Assembly (NCBI GenBank): GCA_018334165.1
Contig: JAGXTB010000214.1
Location: 1 to 44,217 of the forward strand
Direction of reading: 5' to 3'
DNA from: Sphingomonadales bacterium
GTDB taxonomy: Bacteria > Pseudomonadota > Alphaproteobacteria > Sphingomonadales > Sphingomonadaceae
Length of the DNA: 44,217 nucleotides
This document shows positions 8,017 through 16,949 of the stretch, piece after piece. The position numbers and the translations under genes are program-made. Each line of letters begins with the position of its first letter. Position 1 is the first letter of the stretch. A model generated the notes under the pieces. It worked only from the letters and a program-made list of their open reading frames with translations, was not told the origin of the DNA and did no database searches.

Positions 8017-8036
8017 CAGGCCTGAATACAGGCCTG
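8017..8036. promoter_or_regulatory. Two tandem CAGGCCTG palindromes, possible operator
   Basis: CAGGCCTG occurs at 8017-8024 and again at 8029-8036, separated by AATA. The centres are 12 bases apart. The pair lies between the divergent recX and acyl-AMP ligase starts, 72 bases before the latter. A repressor site for the ligase is an inference from position and symmetry only. Confidence 0.35.
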
Positions 8037-8107
8037 TGGTGGAATCACAGTGCGGTTCGCTCCACATTCAGGCGAATCACATTGAAAAGAAACGGGTTTT
8101 ATCGCGC

Positions 8108-9868
8108 ATGACCGACGCCGCCACGCTTGTGAACGACGCCGAATTGGCCCTGGTGCCAACGCCCAACATGGACCTCTTGCCGCGCCGCCTGTCCGACTTC
8201 GCCACATTCGGCGAAGCGCTGGACTATGCGGCCAAGGGCAAACGCGGGCTCAATTTCCACGATCCGCGCGGCACGCTCAAGCGCGCCTATCCGTTCAGCG
8301 AACTACGCCAAGACGCGCTGGCCGCCGCGCGCCGCCTGATCGCCCACGGGATCGGCAAGGGTGACCGGGTTGCCCTGATCGCCGAGACCGGGCCGGAGTT
8401 CGCCGCGCTGTTCTGCGGCTGCGTCTATGCCGGGGCCTGGCCGGTGCCGCTGCCGCTGCCGACCAGCTTTGGCGGCAAGGACGCCTATGTCGATCAGCTG
8501 GCCGTGCAGATGGCCAGCAGCGATCCCAAGATCCTGTTCTACCCCGGCGAAATCGCCGAACTGGCCCACCCCGCGGCTGAACGGCAAGGCTGTGAGGGGC
8601 TGTCCTGGCAGGACTTTGCCGCGCGCCCCGCGCCGGATTGCGAGCTGCCCCAGGCCAGCCCTGACGACATCTCGTACCTGCAATATTCCTCGGGCTCGAC
8701 CCGCTTCCCGCACGGCGTTGCGGTGACCCATGCGAGCCTGCTCAACAACCTGGCCGGTCACGGCGAGGCGATGCACCTGGTCGATAACGACCGCTGCGTA
8801 TCCTGGCTGCCGTGGTACCACGACATGGGGCTGGTCGGCTGCTTCCTCTCGCCGATCGCCAACCAGATGTCGGCCGACTACCTCAAGACCGAGGATTTCG
8901 CCCGGCGTCCGCTCGCCTGGCTTGACCTGATCAGCCGCAATCCGGGCACCACGCTCTCTTATTCGCCGACTTTCGGTTACGACATCTGCGCGCGGCGCAT
9001 TTCCAGCCAGAGCAATGTCAGCGAACGCTTTGACCTGTCGCGCTGGCGGGTCGCGGGCAACGGGGCCGACATGATCCGCCCCGACGTGATGCAGGGCTTC
9101 GTCAATGCCTTCGCGCCGGCCGGCTTCAAGGCCAGCGCCTTCCTGCCCAGCTACGGCCTTGCTGAAGCGACCCTTTCGGTCACGATCATGCCGCCGGGCG
9201 AAGGGATCCGCGTCGAACTGGTCGAGGAAGAGCGCCTGTCGGGCGTAACCCGCGACCTCAGCCGTCCGGCCCGCTACCGCGCGATTGTCAACTGCGGCAA
9301 GGCGGTCAAGGACATGACGCTCGAGATCCGCGGGGCCAAGGGTGAAGCGCTGGGCGACCACCACATCGGCAAGGTCTGGTGCAGGGGCCCCAGCGTGATG
9401 CTGGGCTATTTCCGCGACGCGGAAGCGACCGGGGCCTGCCTGGTCGATGGTTGGCTCGATACCGGCGACATGGGTTACATGGTCGATGGCTATCTGTTCA
9501 TTGTCGGCCGCGCCAAGGACATGATCATCATCAACGGCAAGAACCACTGGCCGCAGGACATCGAATGGGCAGTCGAGCAATTGCCCGGCTTCAACCACGG
9601 CGACATCGCTGCTTTCTCGGTCGAAACCGAAACCGGCGAGGAATCGGTCGCCGTGCTGGTCCACTGCCGCGTCTCCGACCCCGAAGAGCGCCAGAAACTG
9701 CACGACACGATCCGCGACAAGGTCCGCTCGATCCTGGGCCACCCGGCGATCGTCGAACTGGTCCCCCCGCGCACCCTGCCCCGCACCAGTTCGGGCAAGC
9801 TCAGCCGGGCGAAGGCCAAGAAGCAGTACCTTTCGGGCGAGATCGAGCCGATCAGACTGGCGGCCTGA
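8108..9868 (+). CDS. Fatty acyl-AMP ligase
   Basis: A 586-residue member of the ANL superfamily, of the FAAL branch, which activates fatty acids to acyl-adenylates for transfer to acyl carrier proteins of lipid or polyketide assembly lines. Visible motifs are the P-loop-like YSSGSTRFPHG (193-203), the FAAL-type SWLPWYHDMGL, the SYGLAEATLSV A5 motif, and DTGDMGYMVDGYLFIVGRAKD with IINGKNHWPQDIE. The missing TTG of the usual TSGTTG box, replaced by SSGSTR, also favours FAAL over acyl-CoA ligase. I choose ATG at 8108 since upstream sequence is not conserved. No acyl carrier protein, polyketide synthase or acyltransferase lies beside it, so the acceptor is unknown. Confidence 0.92.
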   Translation: MTDAATLVNDAELALVPTPNMDLLPRRLSDFATFGEALDYAAKGKRGLNFHDPRGTLKRAYPFSELRQDALAAARRLIAHGIGKGDRVALIAETGPEFAALFCGCVYAGAWPVPLPLPTSFGGKDAYVDQLAVQMASSDPKILFYPGEIAELAHPAAERQGCEGLSWQDFAARPAPDCELPQASPDDISYLQYSSGSTRFPHGVAVTHASLLNNLAGHGEAMHLVDNDRCVSWLPWYHDMGLVGCFLSPIANQMSADYLKTEDFARRPLAWLDLISRNPGTTLSYSPTFGYDICARRISSQSNVSERFDLSRWRVAGNGADMIRPDVMQGFVNAFAPAGFKASAFLPSYGLAEATLSVTIMPPGEGIRVELVEEERLSGVTRDLSRPARYRAIVNCGKAVKDMTLEIRGAKGEALGDHHIGKVWCRGPSVMLGYFRDAEATGACLVDGWLDTGDMGYMVDGYLFIVGRAKDMIIINGKNHWPQDIEWAVEQLPGFNHGDIAAFSVETETGEESVAVLVHCRVSDPEERQKLHDTIRDKVRSILGHPAIVELVPPRTLPRTSSGKLSRAKAKKQYLSGEIEPIRLAA

Positions 9869-9911
9869 GCGCACTCCGGCAGCGGTGTCGCAGGTCTGCC
9901 AGAACGGAATG

Positions 9912-9995
9912 GTTCACGCAGAGGTCGCAGAGAAGAAAGTGGAGACGCAGAGAAGTCTGCGTCTCCACTTTCTTCTCTGCGACCTCTGCGTGAAC
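9912..9995. repeat. Perfect 84-base palindrome (40-bp arms, GAAG loop)
   Basis: Bases 9912-9951 are the exact reverse complement of 9956-9995, with GAAG between. It is built from CGCAGAG/GCGTCTCC-like units that I recall as a common sphingomonad intergenic repeat. A related, imperfect element is at 37569-37664. It lies between the convergent ends of the acyl-AMP ligase (9868) and chrA (10057) and could end transcription from both sides. Perfect symmetry over 40 bases suggests a recent origin. Confidence 0.9.
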
Positions 9996-9998
9996 TAA

Positions 9999-10021
9999 TC
10001 TGCCAGTTGAGCCACAGCGCC
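9999..10021 (-). pseudogene. Possible 5' fragment of a tRNA gene
   Basis: Read on the minus strand, this is GGCGCTG, TG, GCTC, AACTGGCAGA: a plausible acceptor 5' strand, the two linking bases, a D-stem and a D-loop with the GG pair. The match stops there. The next bases are TTA and then the perfect palindrome. No anticodon or T-arm follows, so at most this is a truncated gene. Confidence 0.3.
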
Positions 10022-10056
10022 AAAGGTAGAAGGGATGCGCGCCCACCTGTTTCAAC

Positions 10057-11355
10057 CTACCAGGCCGAAAGCGCCAACCCGCCCAAAGCACTAACCGCCA
10101 GCACCCGGATCACGCCCCACTTCAACCGGAAGATCAGCAGCGCGGCCAGGGCGGCCAGCACTCCGGCGCGCCAGTCGAAGCTGGTGAGCTGGGGCAGGTC
10201 GATGCGGAGCGGGCCGAGGGTGACTTTCTGGCCCTCGCGGAACAGCACGTGGAGGCCGAACCAGAGCGATAGGTTGGCGACGACGCCGACCACCGCGGCG
10301 GTCACGGCGGCCAGCGCGCCTTTGAGCTTCTGGGCCCGCTCCAGCCGCTCCATCCACGGGGCGAGCGCGAAGATCCACAGGAAGCACGGGGCGAAAGTGA
10401 CCCAGGTGGTGAGGCCTGCGCCGATGAGGCCGGCGACCAGCGGGCTGAACGGTTCGGGGCTGCGATAAGCGGCGAGGTAGCCCACAAATTGCGTGACCAT
10501 GATCAGCGGGCCGGGGGTGGTTTCAGCCAGGCCCAGCCCGTCGGCCATCTCGCCCGCGCTGAGCCAGCCGTAGTTGCCGACCGCCTGCTGCGCCATATAG
10601 GCCAGCACCGCATAGGCGCCGCCGAATGTCACCACCGCGAGCTTGGAAAAGAACGCGCCGATCTGCCACAGCACGTGGTCCGGCCCCAACGTCAGGAACA
10701 CCGCCAGCATTGGTGCGGCCCAGACCGCGCCGCCTGCCAGCACCGCGCGCAAGGTCTGCCCCCATGGGCGCGGACTATGCGGCGGGGGAGCCGCAATCGG
10801 CCCCAGCGCCAGCCACTGCGGCCTGAGCGCCGCCGCCAGGGCGCCCAGCAGCCCCGCGCCCAGCAGCAGCAGCGGGAATGGCAAGGCCAGCACGAACAGC
10901 CCGGCGAAAGCCGCCAGCGCAGTGCCGCGCATCAGCGGCGTCTTGAGCGCGCGGCCCGCCAGCCGCAACAGCGCCTGAACCACCACCGCCAGCACCGCCG
11001 CCTTGATCCCCAGGAACAGCGCGGCGAACCAATCCAGCCCGGCGGCAAAGCCATAGAGCATCGACAGCGCCAGGATCACCAGCGCGCCGGGAATCACGAA
11101 CAGCAGCCCGGCGGCGAGCCCGCCCTTTACCCCGTGCAGTTTCCAGCCGATCCAGATCGCCAGCTGCTGCGCCTCGGGTCCGGGCAGCAGGTGGCACAGG
11201 TTGAGCGCGTGGAGGTATTGCTCTTCGCCAATCCAGCCGCGCTCTTCCACGATCTCGCGGTGCATCAGCGCGATCTGCCCGGCCGGCCCGCCAAAACTGA
11301 GGCAGCCGATCCGGGCGGAGACCCGCACCAGCTCAGAGAAGGAGGGGGCGGTCAT
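10057..11355 (-). CDS. chrA: Chromate transporter, long two-domain ChrA
   Basis: A 432-residue inner-membrane protein of the CHR superfamily, which exports chromate in resistant strains. It has the two homologous halves of the long form: the N-terminal half with SFGGPAGQIALMH and HLLPGPEAQQLAIWIG, and the C-terminal half (from about residue 210) with VTFGGAYAVLAYM and GLAETTPGPLIMVTQFVGY. Each half has about six hydrophobic segments. No ChrB regulator is adjacent. The gene faces the small 84-residue gene across a 165-base divergent region. Actual resistance cannot be judged from sequence. Confidence 0.92.
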   Translation of the reverse strand: MTAPSFSELVRVSARIGCLSFGGPAGQIALMHREIVEERGWIGEEQYLHALNLCHLLPGPEAQQLAIWIGWKLHGVKGGLAAGLLFVIPGALVILALSMLYGFAAGLDWFAALFLGIKAAVLAVVVQALLRLAGRALKTPLMRGTALAAFAGLFVLALPFPLLLLGAGLLGALAAALRPQWLALGPIAAPPPHSPRPWGQTLRAVLAGGAVWAAPMLAVFLTLGPDHVLWQIGAFFSKLAVVTFGGAYAVLAYMAQQAVGNYGWLSAGEMADGLGLAETTPGPLIMVTQFVGYLAAYRSPEPFSPLVAGLIGAGLTTWVTFAPCFLWIFALAPWMERLERAQKLKGALAAVTAAVVGVVANLSLWFGLHVLFREGQKVTLGPLRIDLPQLTSFDWRAGVLAALAALLIFRLKWGVIRVLAVSALGGLALSAW

Positions 11356-11520
11356 TCCGGCGGCAGAACCTTTTCCAATGGTTCGAGAGCATTAGGCCCA
11401 AGGGGCGGAGGTGGCCAGCCATTTGTCCCCAATTCGGAGCCGCTGCGAAGTTGCAGAAGGCCCCGAATCGCGCCAGTTTCGTCGCCAATCGCGTTTGGTT
11501 GCCACTTGGGGGAGCGGGCA

Positions 11521-11775
11521 ATGGCCAGTACTGTGTCTGACAAGGAAAGCTACGGCGTTCTGATCAACTGGGGCTTGCAGAGCCTGGGATCGAAGCTTGA
11601 CCTCAAATTGCAATGCGCCGGATCGACCCGCTGCGACGATCGCGTGGCGCTGGACGATCACCATATCGTGATGACCCGCGAGCAGGCCGCAGTGCTGGCC
11701 AATTACCTTTTCGAAGTCAGCGGCCAGACCCCGCCGCGCGCTCGCCGGGGCCTGCTGGCGCGCTGGTTCGGGTAA
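11521..11775 (+). CDS. Small protein of unknown function
   Basis: An 84-residue soluble protein with ATG at 11521 and the purine-rich GGGGGAG as ribosome-binding site about seven bases before. It holds two Cys (LQCAGSTRC), a VALDDHHIVMTREQAAVLANYLFEVSGQ segment that looks like a strand and a helix, and a basic Arg-rich tail ending ARWFG. I do not recognise a family. The codon pattern fits the rest of the window, so I take it as real. Confidence 0.65.
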   Translation: MASTVSDKESYGVLINWGLQSLGSKLDLKLQCAGSTRCDDRVALDDHHIVMTREQAAVLANYLFEVSGQTPPRARRGLLARWFG

Positions 11776-11875
11776 ATTGGCGCTTTCCTACACCGCGTCA
11801 GACAGGCATCCTCAGCCGATGCCAAAACCACCCAGGCCGCGATGAACCGCGCCGCGATCCGTTTCCGCCCCTTCC

Positions 11876-11904
11876 CCAAAGCCGCGCCGCCAGCGCGGCT
11901 TTGG
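11876..11904. terminator. 12-bp perfect hairpin, possible terminator
   Basis: CCAAAGCCGCGC at 11876-11887 pairs with GCGCGGCTTTGG at 11893-11904 across a 5-base loop. It lies about 100 bases after the 84-residue gene. No strong T-run follows. The rest of the 322-base gap 11776-12097 becomes AT-richer from about 11920 and holds the promoter region of the TelA gene. An 88-codon open frame at 11842-12108 has no convincing protein character. Confidence 0.4.
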
Positions 11905-12097
11905 CGCATCTGGGGCTTGTTCTATGGAAAACTCATACCCCTTGCGCGCATGTGTTTCATCAACTTGCATTTTTCGCAATTGCCACGCCGGGACCAAAGC
12001 GCCCGGCAAACGGCTACTTGCCCCACGTGTCTTATCTTGATAACACAGCTTGCAACTTTGCCCCATGCACTCCACATTGAGGCAACGACCACTGCAG

Positions 12098-13321
12098 ATG
12101 GACCCTAATGCCATGGCCACCACGCCGACTGAAACCGCAACGATGTCTCCGCTGAACCTGACCCCGCCCGAGCCGGTGCCGGTGGTCGCGCCCGAAGCTG
12201 CTGCCGGGCTGGTGCCGGTCTCGAAGGAAGAGAAGTCGAAGCTCGAAACCAAGGTTGATGCCTTTGTCGCCGATCTGGTCGCCTCGGACGCCAACTCGCC
12301 CGAGTTCGGCCGCAAAATCGATCAGATTACCAACATGGGGCGCAAGGAAATTGCCACCGCGGCGGGCATGGCCAACCGCTTCCTCGACCGTCCGGTCCGG
12401 GCGATGGACAAGGACGCCGGGGTCGGCGCGAACCTGTCCGAGCTGCGCCGCACGGTGGAAGAGCTCGATCCGGGCAAGGCCGGCCAGCTTTCGACCGGGC
12501 GCAAGATTCTGGGCTTCATCCCCTTTGGCAACACGATGAAGCGGTACTTCAATAGCTACCAGTCGGCCCAGACCCACATCCAGTCGATCCTTACCCACCT
12601 CGCTTCGGGCAAGGACGAGCTGCTGATGGACAATGCCGCGATCGACGTTGAACGGCAGAAGCTGTGGGAAGCGATGGGTCAGCTGGAGCAGATGATCCAC
12701 ATCTCCAAGACGCTGGACGCCAAGCTGGAGGAAACCGCTGCCGAGCTGGACGCGACCGACCCGGCCAAGGCCAAGGCGCTGCGCGAAAGCGCGCTGTTCT
12801 ATGTCCGCCAGCGCACCCAGGACCTGCTGACGCAAATGGCGGTATCGGTGCAGGGTTATCTCGCGCTCGATCTGGTCAAGAAGAACAACGTCGAACTGGT
12901 CAAGGGCGTGGACCGCGCCAGCACCACCACCGTGGGGGCGCTGCGCACCGCGGTGACCGTGGCCCAGGCGCTGACCAACCAGCGGCTGGTGCTCGAACAG
13001 ATCACCGCGCTCAATTCGACCACTGCCAATATTATCGATTCGACCAGCACCCTGCTGCGCGACCAGACCGGGCGGATCCACGAACAGGCCGCCAGCTCGA
13101 CCATCCCGGTCGAAGTGCTGCAGCGCGCGTTCCAGAACATCTATGACACGATGGACAATATCGACACCTTCAAGATCAAGGCGCTCGACAGCATGAAGCA
13201 GACGGTCACCACGCTGTCGGCCGAGCTGGAAAAGTCCAAGGGCTACATCGCCCGCTCCGAAGGCGCAGCGCAGGCCGCCAAGTCGCTTGAAGGGCCCAGC
13301 ATTCTCAGTCTGGAGGGCTAA
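12098..13321 (+). CDS. TelA/KlaA-type toxic anion resistance family protein
   Basis: A 407-residue cytoplasmic, mostly helical protein of the TelA family, first described for tellurite resistance on plasmids but present in many chromosomes where its role is less clear. It shows the family pattern: LDRPVRAMDKDAGVGANLSELRRTVEELDP, then GRKILGFIPFGNTMKRYFNSYQSAQTHIQSIL, and a long coiled region with LDLVKKNNVELVKGVDRASTTTVGALRTAV. I choose ATG at 12098; ATG at 12113 is an alternative. The start of the next gene follows the stop with no gap. Confidence 0.88.
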   Translation: MDPNAMATTPTETATMSPLNLTPPEPVPVVAPEAAAGLVPVSKEEKSKLETKVDAFVADLVASDANSPEFGRKIDQITNMGRKEIATAAGMANRFLDRPVRAMDKDAGVGANLSELRRTVEELDPGKAGQLSTGRKILGFIPFGNTMKRYFNSYQSAQTHIQSILTHLASGKDELLMDNAAIDVERQKLWEAMGQLEQMIHISKTLDAKLEETAAELDATDPAKAKALRESALFYVRQRTQDLLTQMAVSVQGYLALDLVKKNNVELVKGVDRASTTTVGALRTAVTVAQALTNQRLVLEQITALNSTTANIIDSTSTLLRDQTGRIHEQAASSTIPVEVLQRAFQNIYDTMDNIDTFKIKALDSMKQTVTTLSAELEKSKGYIARSEGAAQAAKSLEGPSILSLEG

Positions 13322-14065
13322 GTGGCCGGCGAAGCCCATCAGTCTGACGTGATCATCGGCGCCGCGCGGCGCAGCCTGGTCGATCAGCGTGCCGGCGGCC
13401 GCCGGGTGCTGCCGCAAGGCGCGCGGGCGATCAAGCGCGGACACTTTGGCCGCAAGCTGCGCAATGTCGCGCTGGCGGTGGGCGGAATCTGGCTGGGGCT
13501 TTCGGTGGTGGGCTCGATCATTGGCGGGATTGGCTGGGAAGGCCTGCTGCTGGGGATCGTCGTGACCGGGGGCGCGGTCTGGGCTTTCGGCAAGTATCCG
13601 CGGATGAAGCCGCCGACGATCGCCGATCTCGATCCGACGCAGACCGACGTGCGCAAGCTGGTCGGACAGACCGAGCTGTGGCTGGAAAGCCAACGCCCCG
13701 CCCTGCCAGCCCCGGCGGTGCAACTGGTCGACCAGATTGGCCACCAACTCGACGTGCTCGGCGCGCAGCTTGCCCAGACCGACCAGGACCACCCCAAAGC
13801 GGGCGAAGTGCGCAAGCTGGTGGGTGAACATCTGCCCGGCCTGATCCAGGGCTATCGCCAGATTCCCGAGCAGCTGCGCTATGAAGAGCGCGCCGGATCG
13901 AGCCCCAACAAGCAGTTCATCGACGGCCTTTCGACCATCAGCGCCGAGATCGACAGCGTCACCCGCCAGCTTGCCATGGGCTCGCTGGACAGCCTGGCGA
14001 TCAAAAGCCGCTATCTGGAATACAAGTACGGCGAAACAGGCATGGACGGCGAAAGCCAGACCTGA
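13322..14065 (+). CDS. XpaC-like membrane protein paired with TelA
   Basis: A 247-residue protein with a GTG start directly after the TAA of the TelA gene, so the two are almost certainly co-translated. The first 45 residues are basic, followed by two hydrophobic segments (about 50-70 and 75-88). The rest is a soluble helical domain with DVRKLVGQTELWLESQRP and a C-terminal RQLAMGSLDSLAIKSRYLEYKYG. The neighbour and layout match XpaC-like (5-bromo-4-chloroindolyl phosphate hydrolysis) proteins, which commonly stand next to TelA. The name is historical, and a hydrolase activity is not implied. Confidence 0.75.
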   Translation: MAGEAHQSDVIIGAARRSLVDQRAGGRRVLPQGARAIKRGHFGRKLRNVALAVGGIWLGLSVVGSIIGGIGWEGLLLGIVVTGGAVWAFGKYPRMKPPTIADLDPTQTDVRKLVGQTELWLESQRPALPAPAVQLVDQIGHQLDVLGAQLAQTDQDHPKAGEVRKLVGEHLPGLIQGYRQIPEQLRYEERAGSSPNKQFIDGLSTISAEIDSVTRQLAMGSLDSLAIKSRYLEYKYGETGMDGESQT

Positions 14066-14361
14066 TGCGGATCCCGATTCCGCACAAGCTCGGCCGCGAG
14101 GAAGCCCGCCAGCGGCTCCATTCGCGCAGCGGCGAAATCGCCGGGATGATGCCCGGCGGCATGGCCGATGTCACCGTCACCTGGCCGCACGAGGACCGGA
14201 TGGAACTCCAGATCGCGACCATGGGCAAGACCGCGCAAGGCAGCGTCGAGATTGGCGATGACAGCGTGGTATTCGAGATCGACTTGCCCGGCGGGTTGTC
14301 ATTCGTTGAACCGATGATCCGCAGCGCGGTTGAAGCCAAGGGGCAAAAGCTGCTGGGCTGA
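14065..14361 (+). CDS. Polyhydroxyalkanoic acid system family small protein
   Basis: A 98-residue protein of the PHA_gran_rgn-type family, annotated as polyhydroxyalkanoate granule associated but of unproven role. It begins IPIPHKLGREEARQRLHSRS, then has a TVTWPHEDRMELQIATMGK strand pair and ends with FVEPMIRSAVEAKGQKLLG. These match the family's PHxLG-x-x-A-R start and small SRPBCC/BPD-like fold. Its ATG overlaps the TGA of the XpaC-like gene by one base (TGATG), so it is the third gene of that operon. No PHA synthase is in the window. Confidence 0.85.
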   Translation: MRIPIPHKLGREEARQRLHSRSGEIAGMMPGGMADVTVTWPHEDRMELQIATMGKTAQGSVEIGDDSVVFEIDLPGGLSFVEPMIRSAVEAKGQKLLG

Positions 14362-14408
14362 CAAGCCGGGCAAGCTAGGTTTCAGGTAAACACAGCCAAA
14401 GGGCGCGC

Positions 14409-14951
14409 ATGAACAACAAGTTTCGCCTCCCCGCCCTGGCGCTCGCCGCGTTCTCGCTCAGCGGCTGCGCCGCGCTTTCGAAGCACCCGGTCGGCAATGT
14501 CGCCGTGCCGCAGCCAGCCAAGTCGGTTGAACTCAGCCGTTACCTCGGCCGCTGGTATGAACTGGCGCGCTATGAACAGGGCTTCCAGAAGGACTGCGAG
14601 GGCGTGACCGCCGACTATGCACTGCGCGCCGACGGCAAGATTTCGGTGCTCAACAAGTGCCGCAAGCCCGACGGCAAGCTGAAGGACGCCAATGGCAAGG
14701 CCAAGATTGTCGATACCGCGACCGGGGCCAAGCTCAAGGTCAGCTTCTTCGGGCCTTTCTACGGCGACTACTGGGTGCTTGACCGGGCCGAGGATTACTC
14801 CTGGTCGATCGTCGGCGAGCCCTCAGGCCGGTATCTGTGGATCCTCTCGCGCGAGGCCAATCCGGGCCAGGCCAAGCTCGATGCGCTGATCGGCCGGGTC
14901 AAGGCGCTGGGCTATGACACCAGCATGCTGCGGATCACCAAGCAGCCCTAA
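14409..14951 (+). CDS. blc: Blc-type outer membrane lipocalin
   Basis: A 180-residue bacterial lipocalin lipoprotein, an eight-stranded barrel that binds lipids at the envelope. The lipobox LSGC gives Cys20. The lipocalin signature [13 protein letters not shown] follows, then the [16 protein letters not shown] strand and the [29 protein letters not shown] region typical of Blc. It lies 47 bases after the preceding operon, and its stop codon is shared with the convergent acs stop in the four bases CTAA. Confidence 0.93.
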   Translation: MNNKFRLPALALAAFSLSGCAALSKHPVGNVAVPQPAKSVELSRYLGRWYELARYEQGFQKDCEGVTADYALRADGKISVLNKCRKPDGKLKDANGKAKIVDTATGAKLKVSFFGPFYGDYWVLDRAEDYSWSIVGEPSGRYLWILSREANPGQAKLDALIGRVKALGYDTSMLRITKQP

Positions 14952-16876
14952 CGTCCTCCGCTCAGCAACACATCGACCACGCCGGGATCGGCCAGGGTCG
15001 AGGTGTCGCCCAGGTTGCTGACATCCCCCTCGGCGATCTTGCGCAGGATCCGGCGCATGATCTTGCCGCTGCGGGTCTTGGGCAGGCCGGGGGCGAAATG
15101 GATCACGTCGGGCGTGGCGATCGGACCGATTTCCTTGCGGACCCAGGCCACCAGTTCCTTGCGAATTTCCTCGCCTGGCTCCTCGTTGGCGTTGAGCGTG
15201 ACATAGGCATAGATGCCCTGCCCCTTGATCTCGTGCGGCATGCCGACCACCGCGGCTTCGGCGACCTTGGCATGGGCAACCAGCGCCGATTCGACTTCGG
15301 CAGTGCCCATCCGGTGGCCCGAGACGTTGATCACGTCATCGACCCGGCCGGTGATCCAATAGGTTCCGTCCGCATCGCGCTTGCAGCCATCGCCAGTGAA
15401 GTAGAGTCCCTTGTAGGTGGTGAAATAGGTCTGGAAGAAGCGGTCGTGATCGCCCCAGACAGAGCGCATCTGCCCGGGCCAGGACTGGCGGATGCAGAGG
15501 TTGCCCTCGGTTTGCCCGAACAGCTCGTTGCCCTCGGCATCGACGATCAGCGGCACCACCCCGAACATCGGAAAGCTGGCCGCGCCGGGCTTCATCGCAT
15601 GGGCGCCAGGCAGCGGGGTCATCATGCAGGCGCCGGTTTCGGTCTGCCAATAGGTATCGACCACTGGGCAGCGTTCATCGCCAACCACCCGCCAGTACCA
15701 TTCCCAGGCCTCGGGATTGATCGGCTCACCGACCGAGCCGAGCAGGCGCAGCGACTTGCGGCCGGTTGCCTTCACCCAGTCGTCGCCTTCGCGCATCAGG
15801 GCGCGCAGCGCGGTGGGCGCGCCATAGAAGATCTCGACCTGGTGGCGATCGACGATCTCCCAGAAGCGGGAATGCGTCGGATAGTTCGGCACGCCTTCGA
15901 ACATCACCGTGGTCGCGCCATTGGCCAGCGGGCCATAGACCACATAAGAATGCCCGGTGACCCAGCCCACATCGGCCGCGCACCAGTAGACTTCGCCGGG
16001 ACGGTAATCGAACACGTATTGGTGGGTCATCGCCGCCCAGGTCAGGTAGCCGCCGGTGGTGTGGAGCACGCCCTTGGGCTTGCCGGTTGAACCCGAGGTG
16101 TAGAGGATGAACAGCGGGTCTTCCGCGCTCATTTCTTCAGGCTCGCAGTGCGGTGAAACAGCATCGCGCAGCTTGTCCCACCAGTGATCGCGACCTTCGA
16201 CCATCCCCACATCATTGCCGACATGGCGCACCACCAGCACTTCGCTCACCGAAGGGCAGCTGGCCAGGGCCTCATCGACATTGGCCTTCAGCGGCACCAG
16301 TTTGCCCCCGCGCATCCCGGCGTCGGCGGTGATGACAATGTTGCTGTCGCAGTCCTGGATCCGGCCCGCGAGCGCCTCGGGGCTGAACCCGCCGAAGACA
16401 ATCGAGTGGATCGCCCCGATCCGGGTGCAGGCCAGCATTGCCATCGCGGCTTCAGGAATCATCGGCATGTAGATCGTGATCCGGTCGCCGCGCTTGGCGC
16501 CCAGGTCCTTCAGCGCATTGGCCATCCGGCAGACTTCGCCGTGAAGTTCGCGGTAAGTCAGCTTGCGCTGCTGGGCGGCATCGTCGCCTTCCCAGATGAT
16601 CGCCACATCATCGCCGCGCGTCTCAAGGTGCCGGTCGAGGCAATTGGCCGAGACATTCAGCGTGCCCTCGGAGAACCACTCGATCCCGAAATCGGCTTCG
16701 TTGAAAGAACATTTGTTGAGCTTGGTCCACGGCCTGATCCAGTCCAGCCGGGCGCTCTCTTCGCGCCAGAATGCCTCGGGCGTTTCCAGCGCCGCGCGGT
16801 ACTTGTCGGCATAGCGCTCGGCATTTATGAAGGCGCGCGCGGCCCATTCAGGCGTGACGGGATGGATGCTGGCCAT
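14948..16876 (-). CDS. acsA: Acetyl-CoA synthetase
   Basis: AMP-forming acetate:CoA ligase of 642 residues, the normal length. It makes acetyl-CoA from acetate, ATP and CoA through acetyl-AMP. Motifs seen: the N-terminal ACAS_N region, [19 protein letters not shown] phosphate-binding loop, [18 protein letters not shown], the [20 protein letters not shown] hinge and, near the end, [11 protein letters not shown] with the Lys that is acetylated for control in the family. Acetyl-CoA synthetases of this type can also use propionate, which would link it to the propionyl-CoA island 11 kb away, but that is inference. Its start is 73 bases from the TonB-like gene. Confidence 0.96.
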   Translation of the reverse strand: MASIHPVTPEWAARAFINAERYADKYRAALETPEAFWREESARLDWIRPWTKLNKCSFNEADFGIEWFSEGTLNVSANCLDRHLETRGDDVAIIWEGDDAAQQRKLTYRELHGEVCRMANALKDLGAKRGDRITIYMPMIPEAAMAMLACTRIGAIHSIVFGGFSPEALAGRIQDCDSNIVITADAGMRGGKLVPLKANVDEALASCPSVSEVLVVRHVGNDVGMVEGRDHWWDKLRDAVSPHCEPEEMSAEDPLFILYTSGSTGKPKGVLHTTGGYLTWAAMTHQYVFDYRPGEVYWCAADVGWVTGHSYVVYGPLANGATTVMFEGVPNYPTHSRFWEIVDRHQVEIFYGAPTALRALMREGDDWVKATGRKSLRLLGSVGEPINPEAWEWYWRVVGDERCPVVDTYWQTETGACMMTPLPGAHAMKPGAASFPMFGVVPLIVDAEGNELFGQTEGNLCIRQSWPGQMRSVWGDHDRFFQTYFTTYKGLYFTGDGCKRDADGTYWITGRVDDVINVSGHRMGTAEVESALVAHAKVAEAAVVGMPHEIKGQGIYAYVTLNANEEPGEEIRKELVAWVRKEIGPIATPDVIHFAPGLPKTRSGKIMRRILRKIAEGDVSNLGDTSTLADPGVVDVLLSGGR

Positions 16877-16949
16877 GACTCTCTCCGGATTCGTGCTTTC
16901 GCCGCAGTTACGGACCCGCCGAGCCCAGCGTCAACCGCTAGGGGCGCGC

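Noticed and set aside
11842-12108. 88-codon plus-strand frame before the TelA gene
   Set aside because: Contains the 12-bp hairpin, lacks a ribosome site and has no protein-like composition.
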